A DNA stretch of 41,600 nt from an uncultured Clostridia bacterium (lineage in GTDB: Bacteria > Bacillota > Clostridia > Oscillospirales > Ruminococcaceae), in assembly GCA_938014915.1 (NCBI GenBank), contig CALLQQ010000083.1, positions 1-41,600 of the forward strand. Direction: 5' to 3'. Shown one piece after another: positions 32,317-40,957 of this stretch. Each line of letters starts with the position of its first letter. Position 1 is the stretch's first letter. A program made the translations under genes and the position numbers. The notes below the pieces were generated by a model. The model ran no database searches, had not been told where the DNA came from, and saw only the letters and a list, made by a program, of their open reading frames with translations.

Positions 32317-33045
32317 TTATGTATCAGCACTTGCACTTCCACTATTTAGGAATTCCAGCATACCACAATAAACTGCAAACGCAACATCTTTTTGATATTC
32401 TTCATCGGCAAGCATCTGGGCCTCTTTCGCATTGGATAGGAAGCCACATTCCACCATAACCGATGGCACAGTAGAATTCTCAAGTAGAAAAAGTCTGTTC
32501 TCGCTCGGCTTAATCTGCCGCTTATTATCGGGTTGTAAGAATTCAACGAATTTATCTTGTACTATCTGCGCTAATTCCGCATTCCTCTCATTACTATTAC
32601 TGTAAAACATTTGAGCGCCCCTTGAGTTAGCGCTCGTATATTGATTTTGATGAATTGATACGAAGATTAGCGGATTATTGTTATTGATTATCTTCAGTCT
32701 ATTGTGCATATCCGACTTTTTCTTTGAAACAATTCTATCTATACTCTCATCATGTATTGAAATGTCCGTATCACGTGTTAGCACTACTTTAAAACCGCTC
32801 GCTTCAAGCATATCCCTTAGCATCAGAGTTATTGAAAGATTGATGTCCTTCTCAAGTACACCATTCACTCCGACACATCCTGAATCCATCCCACCGTGAC
32901 CCGCATCAATGACTACGACCTTTTCCAGTCCTGCCCGTGTCGATGTTTCGACCACATTATCGATATGCTGTGCCGATAGCACTAAAAATCCAAAACTGAA
33001 GAATAGTATTATAGCAACTAAAATCGACTGCTTATTACTAGTCAT
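32317..33045 (-). CDS. cwlD: N-acetylmuramoyl-L-alanine amidase, CwlD-like
   Basis: Zinc amidase acting on peptidoglycan; CwlD makes muramic-lactam in the spore cortex. Seen: 242 residues. An N-terminal signal anchor (ILVAIILFFSFGFLVLSAQ) is followed by one Amidase_3 domain with VVIDAGHGGMDSG, GVLEKDINL, VSIHQNQ and VMVECGFLSN, containing the zinc ligands and catalytic glutamate. There is no cell-wall binding repeat, as in CwlD. Start: ATG 33045 with GGGAG 7 nt before, not the TTG at 33051. The CwlD assignment over a vegetative amidase rests on size and layout, so spore formation is inferred, not shown. Confidence 0.87.
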   Translation of the reverse strand: MTSNKQSILVAIILFFSFGFLVLSAQHIDNVVETSTRAGLEKVVVIDAGHGGMDSGCVGVNGVLEKDINLSITLMLRDMLEASGFKVVLTRDTDISIHDESIDRIVSKKKSDMHNRLKIINNNNPLIFVSIHQNQYTSANSRGAQMFYSNSNERNAELAQIVQDKFVEFLQPDNKRQIKPSENRLFLLENSTVPSVMVECGFLSNAKEAQMLADEEYQKDVAFAVYCGMLEFLNSGSASADT

Positions 33046-33113
33046 AGGCAAACTCCCTCTCCTAGAATTATCTCCTGTAATAAGCTTATGATATGCTAGA
33101 TTTTAATATGCAA

Positions 33114-33656
33114 CTATTGATCCTCATACATTATCTTTTCAAGATTAACTTTATCTTTATACGATATTTTGAAACTGAGATGTGTCGTAATCGGTATCGT
33201 CAATGGTAGAATTGCAAAAATTGGCACACAATACCATGCCATATTGGCAACATCGGCATCGGGTGCTATCAGCGCAATTAAAGGTAGGAACTGCGCATTC
33301 AGGATTTTATATATTGGCATGACGTTGCCAATATAACCAAGCTTCGACACGACAAGCAAAATTAATGTTATATAGAATGGTATTGTCATGAATATCCCGA
33401 TAGCGAGCCATCTGGATTTTGCTTCTTTTTCCTCTCTTCTATACTTCATTATCTGGATTTCAGCTTTTGCATCTTTCCATGCTAGATGTGCAAACAATCC
33501 TAGTAAGATGATACTACAAAAGATTTGCAATATAATGTAAATCACGGGGTGAGTTGCAAATACGAATGCCGGCATCATCATTATGCAAAGGACAAAGCTG
33601 AAAAACAAATTCAAATATCCTTTAATTAATTGCTTATAAAACGGTTTTCTCCCCAC
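33114..33656 (-). CDS. Four-helix membrane protein of unknown function
   Basis: Not recognised. Seen: 180 residues with a basic N-terminus and about four to five hydrophobic helices: two before and two or more after a charged cytosolic stretch of about 25 residues (KDAKAEIQIMKYRREEKEAK). The start is GTG 33656 with GGAGGA 7 nt before. Neighbours: 68 bp upstream of cwlD on the same strand, so possibly first gene of the run with cwlD and radA. Nothing in it suggests a transporter or enzyme family to me. Confidence 0.72.
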   Translation of the reverse strand: MGRKPFYKQLIKGYLNLFFSFVLCIMMMPAFVFATHPVIYIILQIFCSIILLGLFAHLAWKDAKAEIQIMKYRREEKEAKSRWLAIGIFMTIPFYITLILLVVSKLGYIGNVMPIYKILNAQFLPLIALIAPDADVANMAWYCVPIFAILPLTIPITTHLSFKISYKDKVNLEKIMYEDQ

Positions 33657-33752
33657 CGATATTCCTCCTATACTACTAATAATTTTATTCTCCGCATATT
33701 TCCCCCGAAGTAGCGAAAACTATCACTATATGTTCGAAAGGTGGAGAAATAA

Positions 33753-33971
33753 ATGGCTAAATCAAATAATAAAAAATCTAAAAAAACTAAAAAAGTTAGA
33801 GTAGTTCTTGAGGGGAATAATACTGTAAAGGTAAATACCAAACCGATTACTCCGCTATATTCTACTAATCCCATAACGCAAAGTAGGACACTCCCCGACG
33901 GTAATGTTGAAAACATCTCGGAAGATAATGCGGATCTCGCCCGTCGCCGTGTAGATAATATTAGGCTCTAG
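33753..33971 (+). CDS. Small basic protein of unknown function
   Basis: Not recognised. Seen: 72 residues. The first 20 are Lys/Asn/Ser-rich (MAKSNNKKSKKTKK), then VRVVLEGNNTVKVNTK with beta character and a polar, Asn/Arg-rich tail (NADLARRRVDNIRL). No membrane helix or cysteine. AGGTGGAG lies 7 nt before ATG, a better start than any opposite-strand frame here. It converges on pcrA and overlaps its end by 4 bp. A nucleic-acid-binding role is possible from charge but unsupported. Confidence 0.68.
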   Translation: MAKSNNKKSKKTKKVRVVLEGNNTVKVNTKPITPLYSTNPITQSRTLPDGNVENISEDNADLARRRVDNIRL

Positions 33972-36331
33972 AGCTTCTTTAATTTAGCGAAATTCGCCAT
34001 GATTTTTTTGTTGCTACCGCTATCGAATGCTACCTCAACCATGGTATCATTCCCCATTGCGGTAGCCTTTATTATCTTTCCCTCACCAAAAATATTATGT
34101 TTTATTCTCTCGCCCTCAACATATTGTTTAATGGGCGCCTTAGTTTCTTTTCTTGGTTCACGTCTAATCTGCTCACGCTGCAAATATCCCATTTCGCTCA
34201 CTGGCTCCGCCTTCGGCTTTTTCACTCTAGCACGAATCGCCTCGTCACGGTAATTTATTAGATCACTAGGAATCTCACGCAGGAACCTAGATTGTGTATT
34301 CCTGCTTATCTTACCGAATTGCCAACGCTCGGAAGCAGTCGTGATATATGCCTTTTTCTTTGCCCTTGTTAGTGCTACATATGCTAGACGTCTTTCTTCT
34401 TCAATTTCATCGTCACCCTCGGCAACAGATCGGTAGCTTGGGAATATATTCTCTTCCATGCCGACGATGAACACATTCGGGAATTCAAGACCTTTAGCCG
34501 AATGTATCGTCATAAGAACAACATAGTCACTTGCATCTTCAAGACTGTCTTGATCGGTGTAGAGTGATACTTCTTCAAGAAGTCCGCCCAGAGTCCCGTC
34601 TTCATTTTCTTCTTGATAATTCATAATATATGACTTCAATTCTTCAATGTTCTCTAGTCTTGTTTCCCCGTCGAAGCCATGTTTTTGTAAAGAATCCTTA
34701 TACCCAGTCCTGTCGATAAGTTCATCCATCAACACGCCAAAATCCCCACTTGCAAATTCGCTAATCTCGTCCATCATAGTTACAAAGGACGTTAGAGGAG
34801 TTGCCCTCTTTGATAGTGTGGGATATTCCCGTGCGTCACGAAGAATATCGAATGGAGAAATGCGCAGCTCGAATACCAATTCCTCAAGTGCTGCAATTGT
34901 CGCATTGCCAATGCCCCTTTTAGGTTCATTGATAATCCTTGTCAGCCTCAATAAATCAAATTCGTTATTTATTACACTTAGGTATGCCAATATATCCTTA
35001 ACTTCTTTACGTTCAAAGAATCGCTGTCCGCCGATGATTTTATGCGGAATTCCATTCTGCACTAGACTTTGCTCGATGGCACGTGATTGTGCATTAGTGC
35101 GGTATAGGATGGCATGATCCGAATATTTGCCACCGTCTTTCACCGCAGATGCGATCCTATTTGCGACGAATTGTGCCTCACTCTTATCGTCAAGAGTTTT
35201 CAGCACGTCGATCTTTTCACCGTCGCCTAAATCCGTCCATAGGTTTTTACCTTTTCTGCCCTTATTGTTTGATATAATGCTATTCGCCGCCGAAAGAATT
35301 GTCTCAGTTGAGCGATAATTCTGCTCAAGTTTTATAACTTTAGCTTCCTCAAATTGTTCTTCAAAGCTAAGTATATTCTCGATATTCGCTCCCCTGAATT
35401 TATATATACTCTGGTCATCGTCGCCGACAACGCACAAATTCTCATGCCTTTTAGTCAACATGCTTATTAGCCTATATTGGGCGTGGTTAGTATCCTGATA
35501 TTCGTCAACAAGAACATATTTATACCAATTCTGATAATGGTTCAAAACATCTTCATATTCCTCGAATAGTCTAACCGTAAGTGAAATAATATCGTCAAAG
35601 TCAACTGCATTTGCTTCTTTCATACGCTCCTGATACATTGAATATATCTTCGATATCTCACTTAAACGATAATCCGCACCCGCCTCATTTGCAAATATGT
35701 CGGGTCCCTTTAATTTGTCCTTTGCTCGGCTTATCTGCGTTAAAACTGCCCTCGGTGGGAATGCCCTCTCCGATATGTCAAGCGCCTTCATACATTCCTT
35801 GATTAATCTAATGCTATCATCAGTATCGTAAATTGTGAAGTTGCTCGTATAGCCAAGTTTATCAATTTCACGGCGCAAAATCCGCACACATGATGAGTGG
35901 AATGTGGCGGCATTAATGTCATTCGCCGCTTCGCCCAACATATTGAAAATTCGCTCTTTAAGCTCACTTGCCGCCTTATTAGTAAAAGTAATTGCAAGTA
36001 TGCTCCATGGTTTTATTCGGTCGCTGCCAATGAGTTCGGATAATCTTTCTAGCGGCACATCATTGCCATTCAAATATCCTTCCAGCTCGGAAATTTCCTC
36101 GTTTGTGAGGTCATCACGGGCATTCTCATCATTATATGCATTGCCAAAATATATCATATTCGCAATACGATTGACTAGAACGGTAGTTTTGCCGCTCCCT
36201 GCACCTGCCAGAATCAGCAATGGGCCATTAACGGTGAAAACAGCTTCACGCTGCATATTATTCATCTTAGCAAATACCTTGTCAAGTACTTCCCGTTTAA
36301 GGCTTATGTACGATTTAGGATTTAGTAACAT
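33968..36331 (-). CDS. pcrA: UvrD/PcrA-type DNA helicase
   Basis: Superfamily 1A 3'-5' helicase for nucleotide excision repair and removal of recombinase or transcription blocks. Seen: 787 residues. NNMQREAVFTVNGPLLILAG opens the motor, Walker A GAGSGKTT is at about 43-50, LVDEYQDTNHAQY is motif II, VGDDDQSIYKFRGA motif III and VALTRAKKKAYIT motif VI. A C-terminal Tudor-like end (HNIFGEGKIIKATAMGN) fits PcrA. The first 20 residues precede the usual start of the fold, but AAGGAG before ATG 36331 supports them. Neighbours: 23 bp after the prohibitin-family gene. Confidence 0.95.
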   Translation of the reverse strand: MLLNPKSYISLKREVLDKVFAKMNNMQREAVFTVNGPLLILAGAGSGKTTVLVNRIANMIYFGNAYNDENARDDLTNEEISELEGYLNGNDVPLERLSELIGSDRIKPWSILAITFTNKAASELKERIFNMLGEAANDINAATFHSSCVRILRREIDKLGYTSNFTIYDTDDSIRLIKECMKALDISERAFPPRAVLTQISRAKDKLKGPDIFANEAGADYRLSEISKIYSMYQERMKEANAVDFDDIISLTVRLFEEYEDVLNHYQNWYKYVLVDEYQDTNHAQYRLISMLTKRHENLCVVGDDDQSIYKFRGANIENILSFEEQFEEAKVIKLEQNYRSTETILSAANSIISNNKGRKGKNLWTDLGDGEKIDVLKTLDDKSEAQFVANRIASAVKDGGKYSDHAILYRTNAQSRAIEQSLVQNGIPHKIIGGQRFFERKEVKDILAYLSVINNEFDLLRLTRIINEPKRGIGNATIAALEELVFELRISPFDILRDAREYPTLSKRATPLTSFVTMMDEISEFASGDFGVLMDELIDRTGYKDSLQKHGFDGETRLENIEELKSYIMNYQEENEDGTLGGLLEEVSLYTDQDSLEDASDYVVLMTIHSAKGLEFPNVFIVGMEENIFPSYRSVAEGDDEIEEERRLAYVALTRAKKKAYITTASERWQFGKISRNTQSRFLREIPSDLINYRDEAIRARVKKPKAEPVSEMGYLQREQIRREPRKETKAPIKQYVEGERIKHNIFGEGKIIKATAMGNDTMVEVAFDSGSNKKIMANFAKLKKL

Positions 36332-36354
36332 ATAATTCTCCTTAGTTTAAGTGC

Positions 36355-37260
36355 TTATTCTTCATCTGCAACTGATACAGTGCCGTCTTCCCCTAGGACT
36401 AAAAACGGATTAATCGTTTCGCCAATTGCCTGCGGTAGAACACCATCCCATTTGTTAATTTTCTCTAGCTCGATATATTGCGGGCTATTCTTTAGTTTCT
36501 CTTGAATTAAATTAATCGCATATGCCTCCGCCTCGGCTCGGATTTTTTCCGAATCTGCATTAGCTTGCGCTTCAATGACAACTTGCTTTGCATATTCTTC
36601 TTTTTCTTTAGTCTTATTCTGCATCTTTAATGCGTCTTGCTCCGCTACGACCTTTGCCCGAACTGCTTCTTCAAATCCATCTTCAAACTTGATATTTTCA
36701 ATGGCAAATGACGCAACTATAATTCCATTGCGCTCTAATCTTTCTTTTAGTCTATCTTCAATATTTTGCTGAACGATGACACGATTCTGCACAAATTCTT
36801 CCGCCCTGAATTGCCCGATCTCATTCTTCACTATCGATTGCACCTGTGGCACTACCAATTTATTTTCAACATTTTCTATGCCAACATTCCTAATTATCTC
36901 TGACAGTTGCGCTCTATCATAGAAGTAATTTAGCTTAATATGTAGATCCTCGACTGATTGAGTATCTTTTGTATATGCGTCAGTTTCCGACTGATAAATT
37001 TGCTCACGGATATCGACTTGAGCAATATTCTCAATGAATGGAATGTGTAGGTTGAGCCCCGCTTGCAAATCTGCATTCTGTATCTTGTTAAATCTATATT
37101 TTACACCGATGAACCCCTCTGAAACAATGGTTACTGATGAAAAAAATGTTATTACAATTAATATACCTACAATAAAAGCAATAATAACTTTTATAGATAC
37201 CTTTTTACCTAAATCGATCGGTTTTTGTCCTTTTGGACTTGTGAAAGTAAAATTAGCCAT
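36355..37260 (-). CDS. Prohibitin/SPFH-family membrane protein
   Basis: Membrane scaffold of the SPFH (stomatin, prohibitin, flotillin, HflK/C) class; role in bacteria not settled. Seen: 301 residues. A basic N-terminus and one helix (VIIAFIVGILIVITFFSS) precede the band-7 domain (GFIGVKYRFNKI, GLNLHIPFIENIAQVDIR) and a long charged coiled coil (about residues 190-265, EAEAYAINL). Start: ATG 37260 with GGAGG 8 nt before; the longer frame up to 37329 lacks a site. Neighbours: own promoter, probably co-transcribed with pcrA. Confidence 0.9.
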   Translation of the reverse strand: MANFTFTSPKGQKPIDLGKKVSIKVIIAFIVGILIVITFFSSVTIVSEGFIGVKYRFNKIQNADLQAGLNLHIPFIENIAQVDIREQIYQSETDAYTKDTQSVEDLHIKLNYFYDRAQLSEIIRNVGIENVENKLVVPQVQSIVKNEIGQFRAEEFVQNRVIVQQNIEDRLKERLERNGIIVASFAIENIKFEDGFEEAVRAKVVAEQDALKMQNKTKEKEEYAKQVVIEAQANADSEKIRAEAEAYAINLIQEKLKNSPQYIELEKINKWDGVLPQAIGETINPFLVLGEDGTVSVADEE

Positions 37261-37341
37261 TAAAAAACCTCCATAAAAAAATTTAACTATGTTCATGCGT
37301 ACAATAACTACAATCCCGCAAGTGCACATAGTACCATATAC

Positions 37342-37370
37342 ATTATACCGCTTTTTAGCGATAAAAACAA
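37342..37370 (-). promoter_or_regulatory. Promoter of the prohibitin-pcrA operon
   Basis: TTGTTT (37370-37365), 17-bp spacer, TATAAT (37347-37342). Confidence 0.7.
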
Positions 37371-37386
37371 GTGCTATTAAAAATTA

Positions 37387-37415
37387 CCGCAAGCAGAATT
37401 GCCCTCTGCTTGCGG
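37387..37415 (-). terminator. Terminator after htrA
   Basis: A perfect 10-bp stem (37387-37396 with 37406-37415) with 9-nt loop is followed on the minus strand by TAATTTTTA. Confidence 0.85.
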
Positions 37416-37446
37416 ATAGGTTGACTATTCTTGCATTGTGTTTTTT

Positions 37447-38688
37447 CTATTCGCCCTTATCTTCTGATAGGACAACATCAATTTTAAGTGTTTCTTCAGT
37501 GCCGGTTATGCTCTTTCTATACACGGTCAATTCCAGTTTATCGCCGGGCTTTTTCCCCTCTAATACGCTAGAAATCAATGAAGCTGAAGTCATGTTCACA
37601 CCGTCAATATGTGTGATTATATCATATTCTTTTAATCCGCTACTAGCAACTTGGGCTTCTTCATCAATTGTCTGCACATAGAGTCCGGCTTTTAATCCAT
37701 ACATTCTAGCGGTAGTTTCAGTAATTTCAGTATACGATATGCCTATCTTTACTCTGTCCTTAACATATCCATAATTAATTAGATGGTCAAGTATTGGCTT
37801 TGCCTCGTCAATAGCTATCGCAAAACCTATCCCCTCGTAGCCTGTCCCTACATATTTTGATGAATTGATGCCGATTACCTGCCCGAACATATTGACTAAT
37901 GCTCCGCCCGAATTGCCCGGATTTATTGCGGCATCAGTCTGAATTGACTTCAAACCATATCCGCTCTCTGTCGCTACCTCACGGTTAAGCTCGGATACTA
38001 TTCCTTTCGTCACTGAACCCGAAAGACCTGCCGGATTGCCGATGGCAACTACATCTTCGCCGACTTTCGTCTGACTAGAACTACCGAATGCCGCTGGCGT
38101 TAGATCCTTAGCTTTTATTTTCAGCACCGCTAAATCCGTCTTAACATCGGATCCGACGATTTCAGCCTCGTATTCCGTGTTATCGCTTAATACTACTTTT
38201 ACGGCATTCGCACCGCTGACAACGTGTTCATTCGTGATTATATATCCGTCCGCCGTCATAATTATTCCCGAACCCGCTCCAAGCTCTTGCAAAATCGGCG
38301 CTTGCTTATATGTGACAACTCCTACAACTGACGGCTTTACAAGCTCCGCAACTCCTTCAGTATTATAGCGCCCGCTCTCGTCCGGCTTAACACTTTCATT
38401 GCTAGGTTTAGACGCCAATTCAAGGGAAATGTTTCCCCCCGCTCCGCCATTGGTAGAATCCGCCGTATCGCTAATACTACCGCCGTTATCCGATTTAATA
38501 TATTGTGCTAAGTAGTCCTTCAATGCAAAACTACCGAATCCCACTACCGAAACAATGAAAACTGCCGCTAGGAATCCCGCCATCAGCATTTTAGGATTTC
38601 TCCGCTTTTTGCGTGAATTCATATCGTACTCGGGAAGATCAATAAATTCAAAGTTCTTGTTATCATTGTCATTAAAAAAATCACTCAT
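37447..38688 (-). CDS. htrA: HtrA/DegP-type membrane-anchored serine protease
   Basis: Envelope quality-control protease. Seen: 413 residues. An acidic cytosolic N-terminus and KKRR precede one helix (about 33-55), then a low-complexity linker (about 66-110). The trypsin-like domain has H155 in TNEHVV, D185 in TDLAVLKI and S260 in NPGNSGGAL, all intact. One C-terminal PDZ domain covers about residues 315-405. Start: ATG 38688 with AGGAGG 8 nt before. Regulation: three TTTCAMM-type heptamers spaced exactly 11 bp lie in the -35 region (38771-38743), suggesting control by an OmpR-family response regulator. Confidence 0.94.
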   Translation of the reverse strand: MSDFFNDNDNKNFEFIDLPEYDMNSRKKRRNPKMLMAGFLAAVFIVSVVGFGSFALKDYLAQYIKSDNGGSISDTADSTNGGAGGNISLELASKPSNESVKPDESGRYNTEGVAELVKPSVVGVVTYKQAPILQELGAGSGIIMTADGYIITNEHVVSGANAVKVVLSDNTEYEAEIVGSDVKTDLAVLKIKAKDLTPAAFGSSSQTKVGEDVVAIGNPAGLSGSVTKGIVSELNREVATESGYGLKSIQTDAAINPGNSGGALVNMFGQVIGINSSKYVGTGYEGIGFAIAIDEAKPILDHLINYGYVKDRVKIGISYTEITETTARMYGLKAGLYVQTIDEEAQVASSGLKEYDIITHIDGVNMTSASLISSVLEGKKPGDKLELTVYRKSITGTEETLKIDVVLSEDKGE

Positions 38689-38742
38689 TACATTACCTCC
38701 TATTATATTATTTTGCTTCGTATTTATAATATAATCCATCGG

Positions 38743-38771
38743 TGTGAAAGTATTGTGAAAGTAGGTTGAAA
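38743..38771 (-). promoter_or_regulatory. Three direct repeats at the htrA promoter, 11-bp period
   Basis: TTTCAAC at 38771-38765, TTTCACA at 38760-38754 and TTTCACA at 38749-38743, each separated by 4 bp. A TATTAT -10 (38731-38726) lies 11 bp beyond the last repeat, so the repeats replace the -35, a layout used by activators of the OmpR family. Confidence 0.6.
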
Positions 38772-38798
38772 ATTAGGCGGAAGATACACATTCAACTT

Positions 38799-40181
38799 TT
38801 AATTTCCATCCTGCTCACTCAATGCCATTGCCGCTTTAACCATTATCGCACATTCAATGCGCTTTTTTTGCATTTCGCAAGATAGGGAATACGGTTTCAA
38901 CACATCACCTGCATAGATATGATTGTTAGCATTGCAACCGCCGCTACAATAAAATTTTGCCCAACAGTCGCTGCATCCCTCTTTTTTATAAAGATTCGCA
39001 GCCGCAAAATATTCTTTCATCTTATTATCAAGAATCCCACTATCAAGGTTGCCCATTTTCCATTCCTCCATGCCTACAAATTGATGGCATGGATATATAT
39101 CCCCCTCCGGAGTGACTGCTATATATTCGTTACCGCAACCGCACCCACGCAGACGCTTTATCGCACATGGTCCCTGTTCAAGATCTATCATGAAATGAAA
39201 GAAATTAATGTGCTCGCCCTCGCTCCTTATTTGCAATATCTCATTGGCTAATCTCTCGTATTCGGCGAAAATAGTCGGTAGATCATCTGACGTAATCGCC
39301 CAGTCCATATCTTCATCACATACTGCTGGCTCGATAGAAATCTGATCGAATCCCTCATCGAATAAGTGCAGAACATCGCTCGCAAAATCTAGATTATATT
39401 TTGTGAAAGTCCCACGAACATAATATTCCTTATCACCACGACTTTTCGCAAGTTTTTTAAACTTCTCCATAATAACATCGTAACTGCCGCTCCCGTTGGG
39501 GCACTTGCGAATCCTGTCATTGACGCTCTTTCTCCCATCGATTGAAAGCACTATATTTGACATTTCCCTGTTTATGAAATCAATTTTATCGTCTGAAAGC
39601 AGAACGCCATTCGTCGTTATCGTAAAGCGGAAGTTCTTGCCGTATGCTTTTTCTTTTTCTCTTGCATACTTCACTATCTCTTTAACGACATCGAAATTCA
39701 TTAGAGGCTCACCGCCGAAGAAATCCAGCTCCAAATTCCTCCTGCTGCCCGAATTCTCTAGTAAATAATCAATTGCACGTTTACCCGTTTCAAGGTCCAT
39801 AATCTTGCGCCCTCCACCGAAATCCCCCGTAGAGGCGAAGCAATAACTGCATCTTAAGTTGCAATCATGCGCCACATGTAGGCACATCGCTTTAATGGGC
39901 GCATTCAGCACGGCATCGTCGGCGGCGAACTGTCTATAATCGTCACTTGAAAATAGCGAATCGCTTTTATATAACTCATATAGCTCGTTATAAGCACGTT
40001 GGATATCATCAACCGTGTATTCGCTTTCAAGTGCCTTTACAACATTATCGGGGCATTTTCCGCTTAGTGGCGGCTGAATGTAATCGAGCATGGCAAATGT
40101 GAGTTCGTCAAAAATGTGAACTCCTCCACTATTTATATCTAATACTATATTTATCCCGCCAAGTGTGTATTTATGTATCAC
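38799..40181 (-). CDS. scfB: Radical SAM SCIFF-peptide maturase (ranthipeptide thioether synthase)
   Basis: Installs thioether cross-links between cysteines and other residues of the SCIFF peptide. Seen: 460 residues. An N-terminal peptide-recognition region (about 1-90) is followed by the radical SAM cluster CNLRCSYC (C107, C111, C114). A C-terminal SPASM region has ten cysteines (C339, C347, C349, C365, C403, C406, C412, C416, C435, C444) for auxiliary iron-sulfur clusters. FFGGEP and YPCHQFVGMEEWKMGNL are family blocks. The start is GTG 40181 with GAGGA 7-8 nt before. Neighbours: 110 bp after the precursor gene scfA, separated by a hairpin. Confidence 0.96.
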   Translation of the reverse strand: MIHKYTLGGINIVLDINSGGVHIFDELTFAMLDYIQPPLSGKCPDNVVKALESEYTVDDIQRAYNELYELYKSDSLFSSDDYRQFAADDAVLNAPIKAMCLHVAHDCNLRCSYCFASTGDFGGGRKIMDLETGKRAIDYLLENSGSRRNLELDFFGGEPLMNFDVVKEIVKYAREKEKAYGKNFRFTITTNGVLLSDDKIDFINREMSNIVLSIDGRKSVNDRIRKCPNGSGSYDVIMEKFKKLAKSRGDKEYYVRGTFTKYNLDFASDVLHLFDEGFDQISIEPAVCDEDMDWAITSDDLPTIFAEYERLANEILQIRSEGEHINFFHFMIDLEQGPCAIKRLRGCGCGNEYIAVTPEGDIYPCHQFVGMEEWKMGNLDSGILDNKMKEYFAAANLYKKEGCSDCWAKFYCSGGCNANNHIYAGDVLKPYSLSCEMQKKRIECAIMVKAAMALSEQDGN

Positions 40182-40230
40182 TTAATATTCCTCACTTTTG
40201 TTAATTTGAAATCCCGTATAATCGCAATAA

Positions 40231-40265
40231 GCATATCAATCCGATGGTAAGGCGGTTTGATATGC
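40231..40265 (-). terminator. Hairpin between scfA and scfB (probable partial terminator)
   Basis: A 13-nt stem pair (40231-40243 with 40253-40265, one mismatch) with a 9-nt loop, followed on the minus strand by TTATTGCGATT. The T-run is weak, so read-through to the maturase is expected while the peptide message is kept in excess. Confidence 0.7.
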
Positions 40266-40291
40266 TCACGTATACATGATTAGATTTTAAT

Positions 40292-40429
40292 TTACTTCTC
40301 GCATTTTTGATTTGCAACTGTGCAAGATGTTTTGCAAGCAGATTGGCAAGATGTTTGACATTCGCCACAACCGCCCTTAGCCGCTGTTTTCTTCAAATTC
40401 TTTTTGTTCAAAGTTATAATATGCTTCAT
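40292..40429 (-). CDS. scfA: SCIFF ranthipeptide precursor (six cysteines in forty-five residues)
   Basis: Ribosomally made peptide modified by ScfB. Seen by direct translation of the minus strand: exactly 45 residues. The leader is basic (MKHIITLNKKNLKKTAAKGG), then six cysteines at positions 21, 24, 28, 32, 36 and 43, ending QKCEK. The pattern CGECQTSCQSACKTSC matches the SCIFF family closely. GGAGG lies 7 nt before ATG. Neighbours: own strong promoter upstream; maturase downstream. The mature product's role is unknown; quorum or signalling roles are proposed for the family. Confidence 0.97.
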   Translation of the reverse strand: MKHIITLNKKNLKKTAAKGGCGECQTSCQSACKTSCTVANQKCEK

Positions 40430-40459
40430 TACTATTCCTCCGATTAATTTATTACTATA

Positions 40460-40488
40460 ATTATAGCATATTATTTGCCTATTTTCAA
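40460..40488 (-). promoter_or_regulatory. Promoter of scfA
   Basis: TTGAAA (40488-40483), 17-bp spacer, TATAAT (40465-40460). The -35 overlaps the last bases of the upstream gene. Confidence 0.82.
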
Positions 40489-40889
40489 TACCTACGCCTT
40501 TTAAAGTTTACTCCCATAACACTGCCGAAAATTGACGATACAACTATCGCACATAACTTTATGACTAATGTCATGGACACATCGGAGTTCAGCAATGCAA
40601 TGCCTATAATTGCAAGGAAAGCGAACATCGTTCCGCCACATAGGAGCCCCATGAGAATCCCGTCTTTTCTATTAATGTGCCCTGCAATTATCCCCGCAAA
40701 GAATGCTCCAATGCATAATCCTACTAAAGAAATTGCATTTATTATCGCTTGCGGCATATCAATTTTCGTCATTAAAATCGCAAGCAAAAATAGAGCAAGG
40801 ATTGAAATGATTAGCCCAATAATGCTTGATACTGCGATAGTTTTAATTAATTTTAGTTCGCCACGATTTTGTGAAGGTTTTTTAGACAC
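40485..40889 (-). CDS. TIGR04086-like four-helix membrane protein
   Basis: Function unknown. Seen: 134 residues with a basic N-terminus, four hydrophobic helices and a basic end (NFKRRRY). The placement between yajC and the SCIFF genes and the helix pattern match the TIGR04086 family, which I recall as common at this site in Clostridia. The start is GTG 40889 with AGGGGAG 7 nt before; that site is part of the 3' arm of a hairpin. A transport role for the SCIFF peptide is possible but not shown. Confidence 0.85.
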   Translation of the reverse strand: MSKKPSQNRGELKLIKTIAVSSIIGLIISILALFLLAILMTKIDMPQAIINAISLVGLCIGAFFAGIIAGHINRKDGILMGLLCGGTMFAFLAIIGIALLNSDVSMTLVIKLCAIVVSSIFGSVMGVNFKRRRY

Positions 40890-40892
40890 GAA

Positions 40893-40935
40893 AACACTCC
40901 CCTTATATCATCTACCTAATGATATGTGAGGAGTG
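40893..40935 (-). terminator. Hairpin after yajC overlapping the next gene's ribosome site
   Basis: On the minus strand ACACTCC...ATATCAT pairs with ATGATAT...GGAGTGT, with a 7-nt loop, then TTTT. It is a likely terminator for yajC, and the 3' arm contains the AGGGGAG that starts translation of the downstream gene. Confidence 0.75.
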
Positions 40936-40957
40936 TCCTTTTTATGCTTTAATGTGA

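Noticed and set aside
33668..33916. Minus-strand 82-residue frame opposite the small basic gene
   Set aside because: No ribosome site or family resemblance; the plus-strand frame has a strong AGGTGGAG site.
38743..38771. CRISPR-like or tandem-repeat array at htrA
   Set aside because: Only three 7-bp units spaced by 4 bp; a regulator-binding layout fits, a CRISPR array does not.
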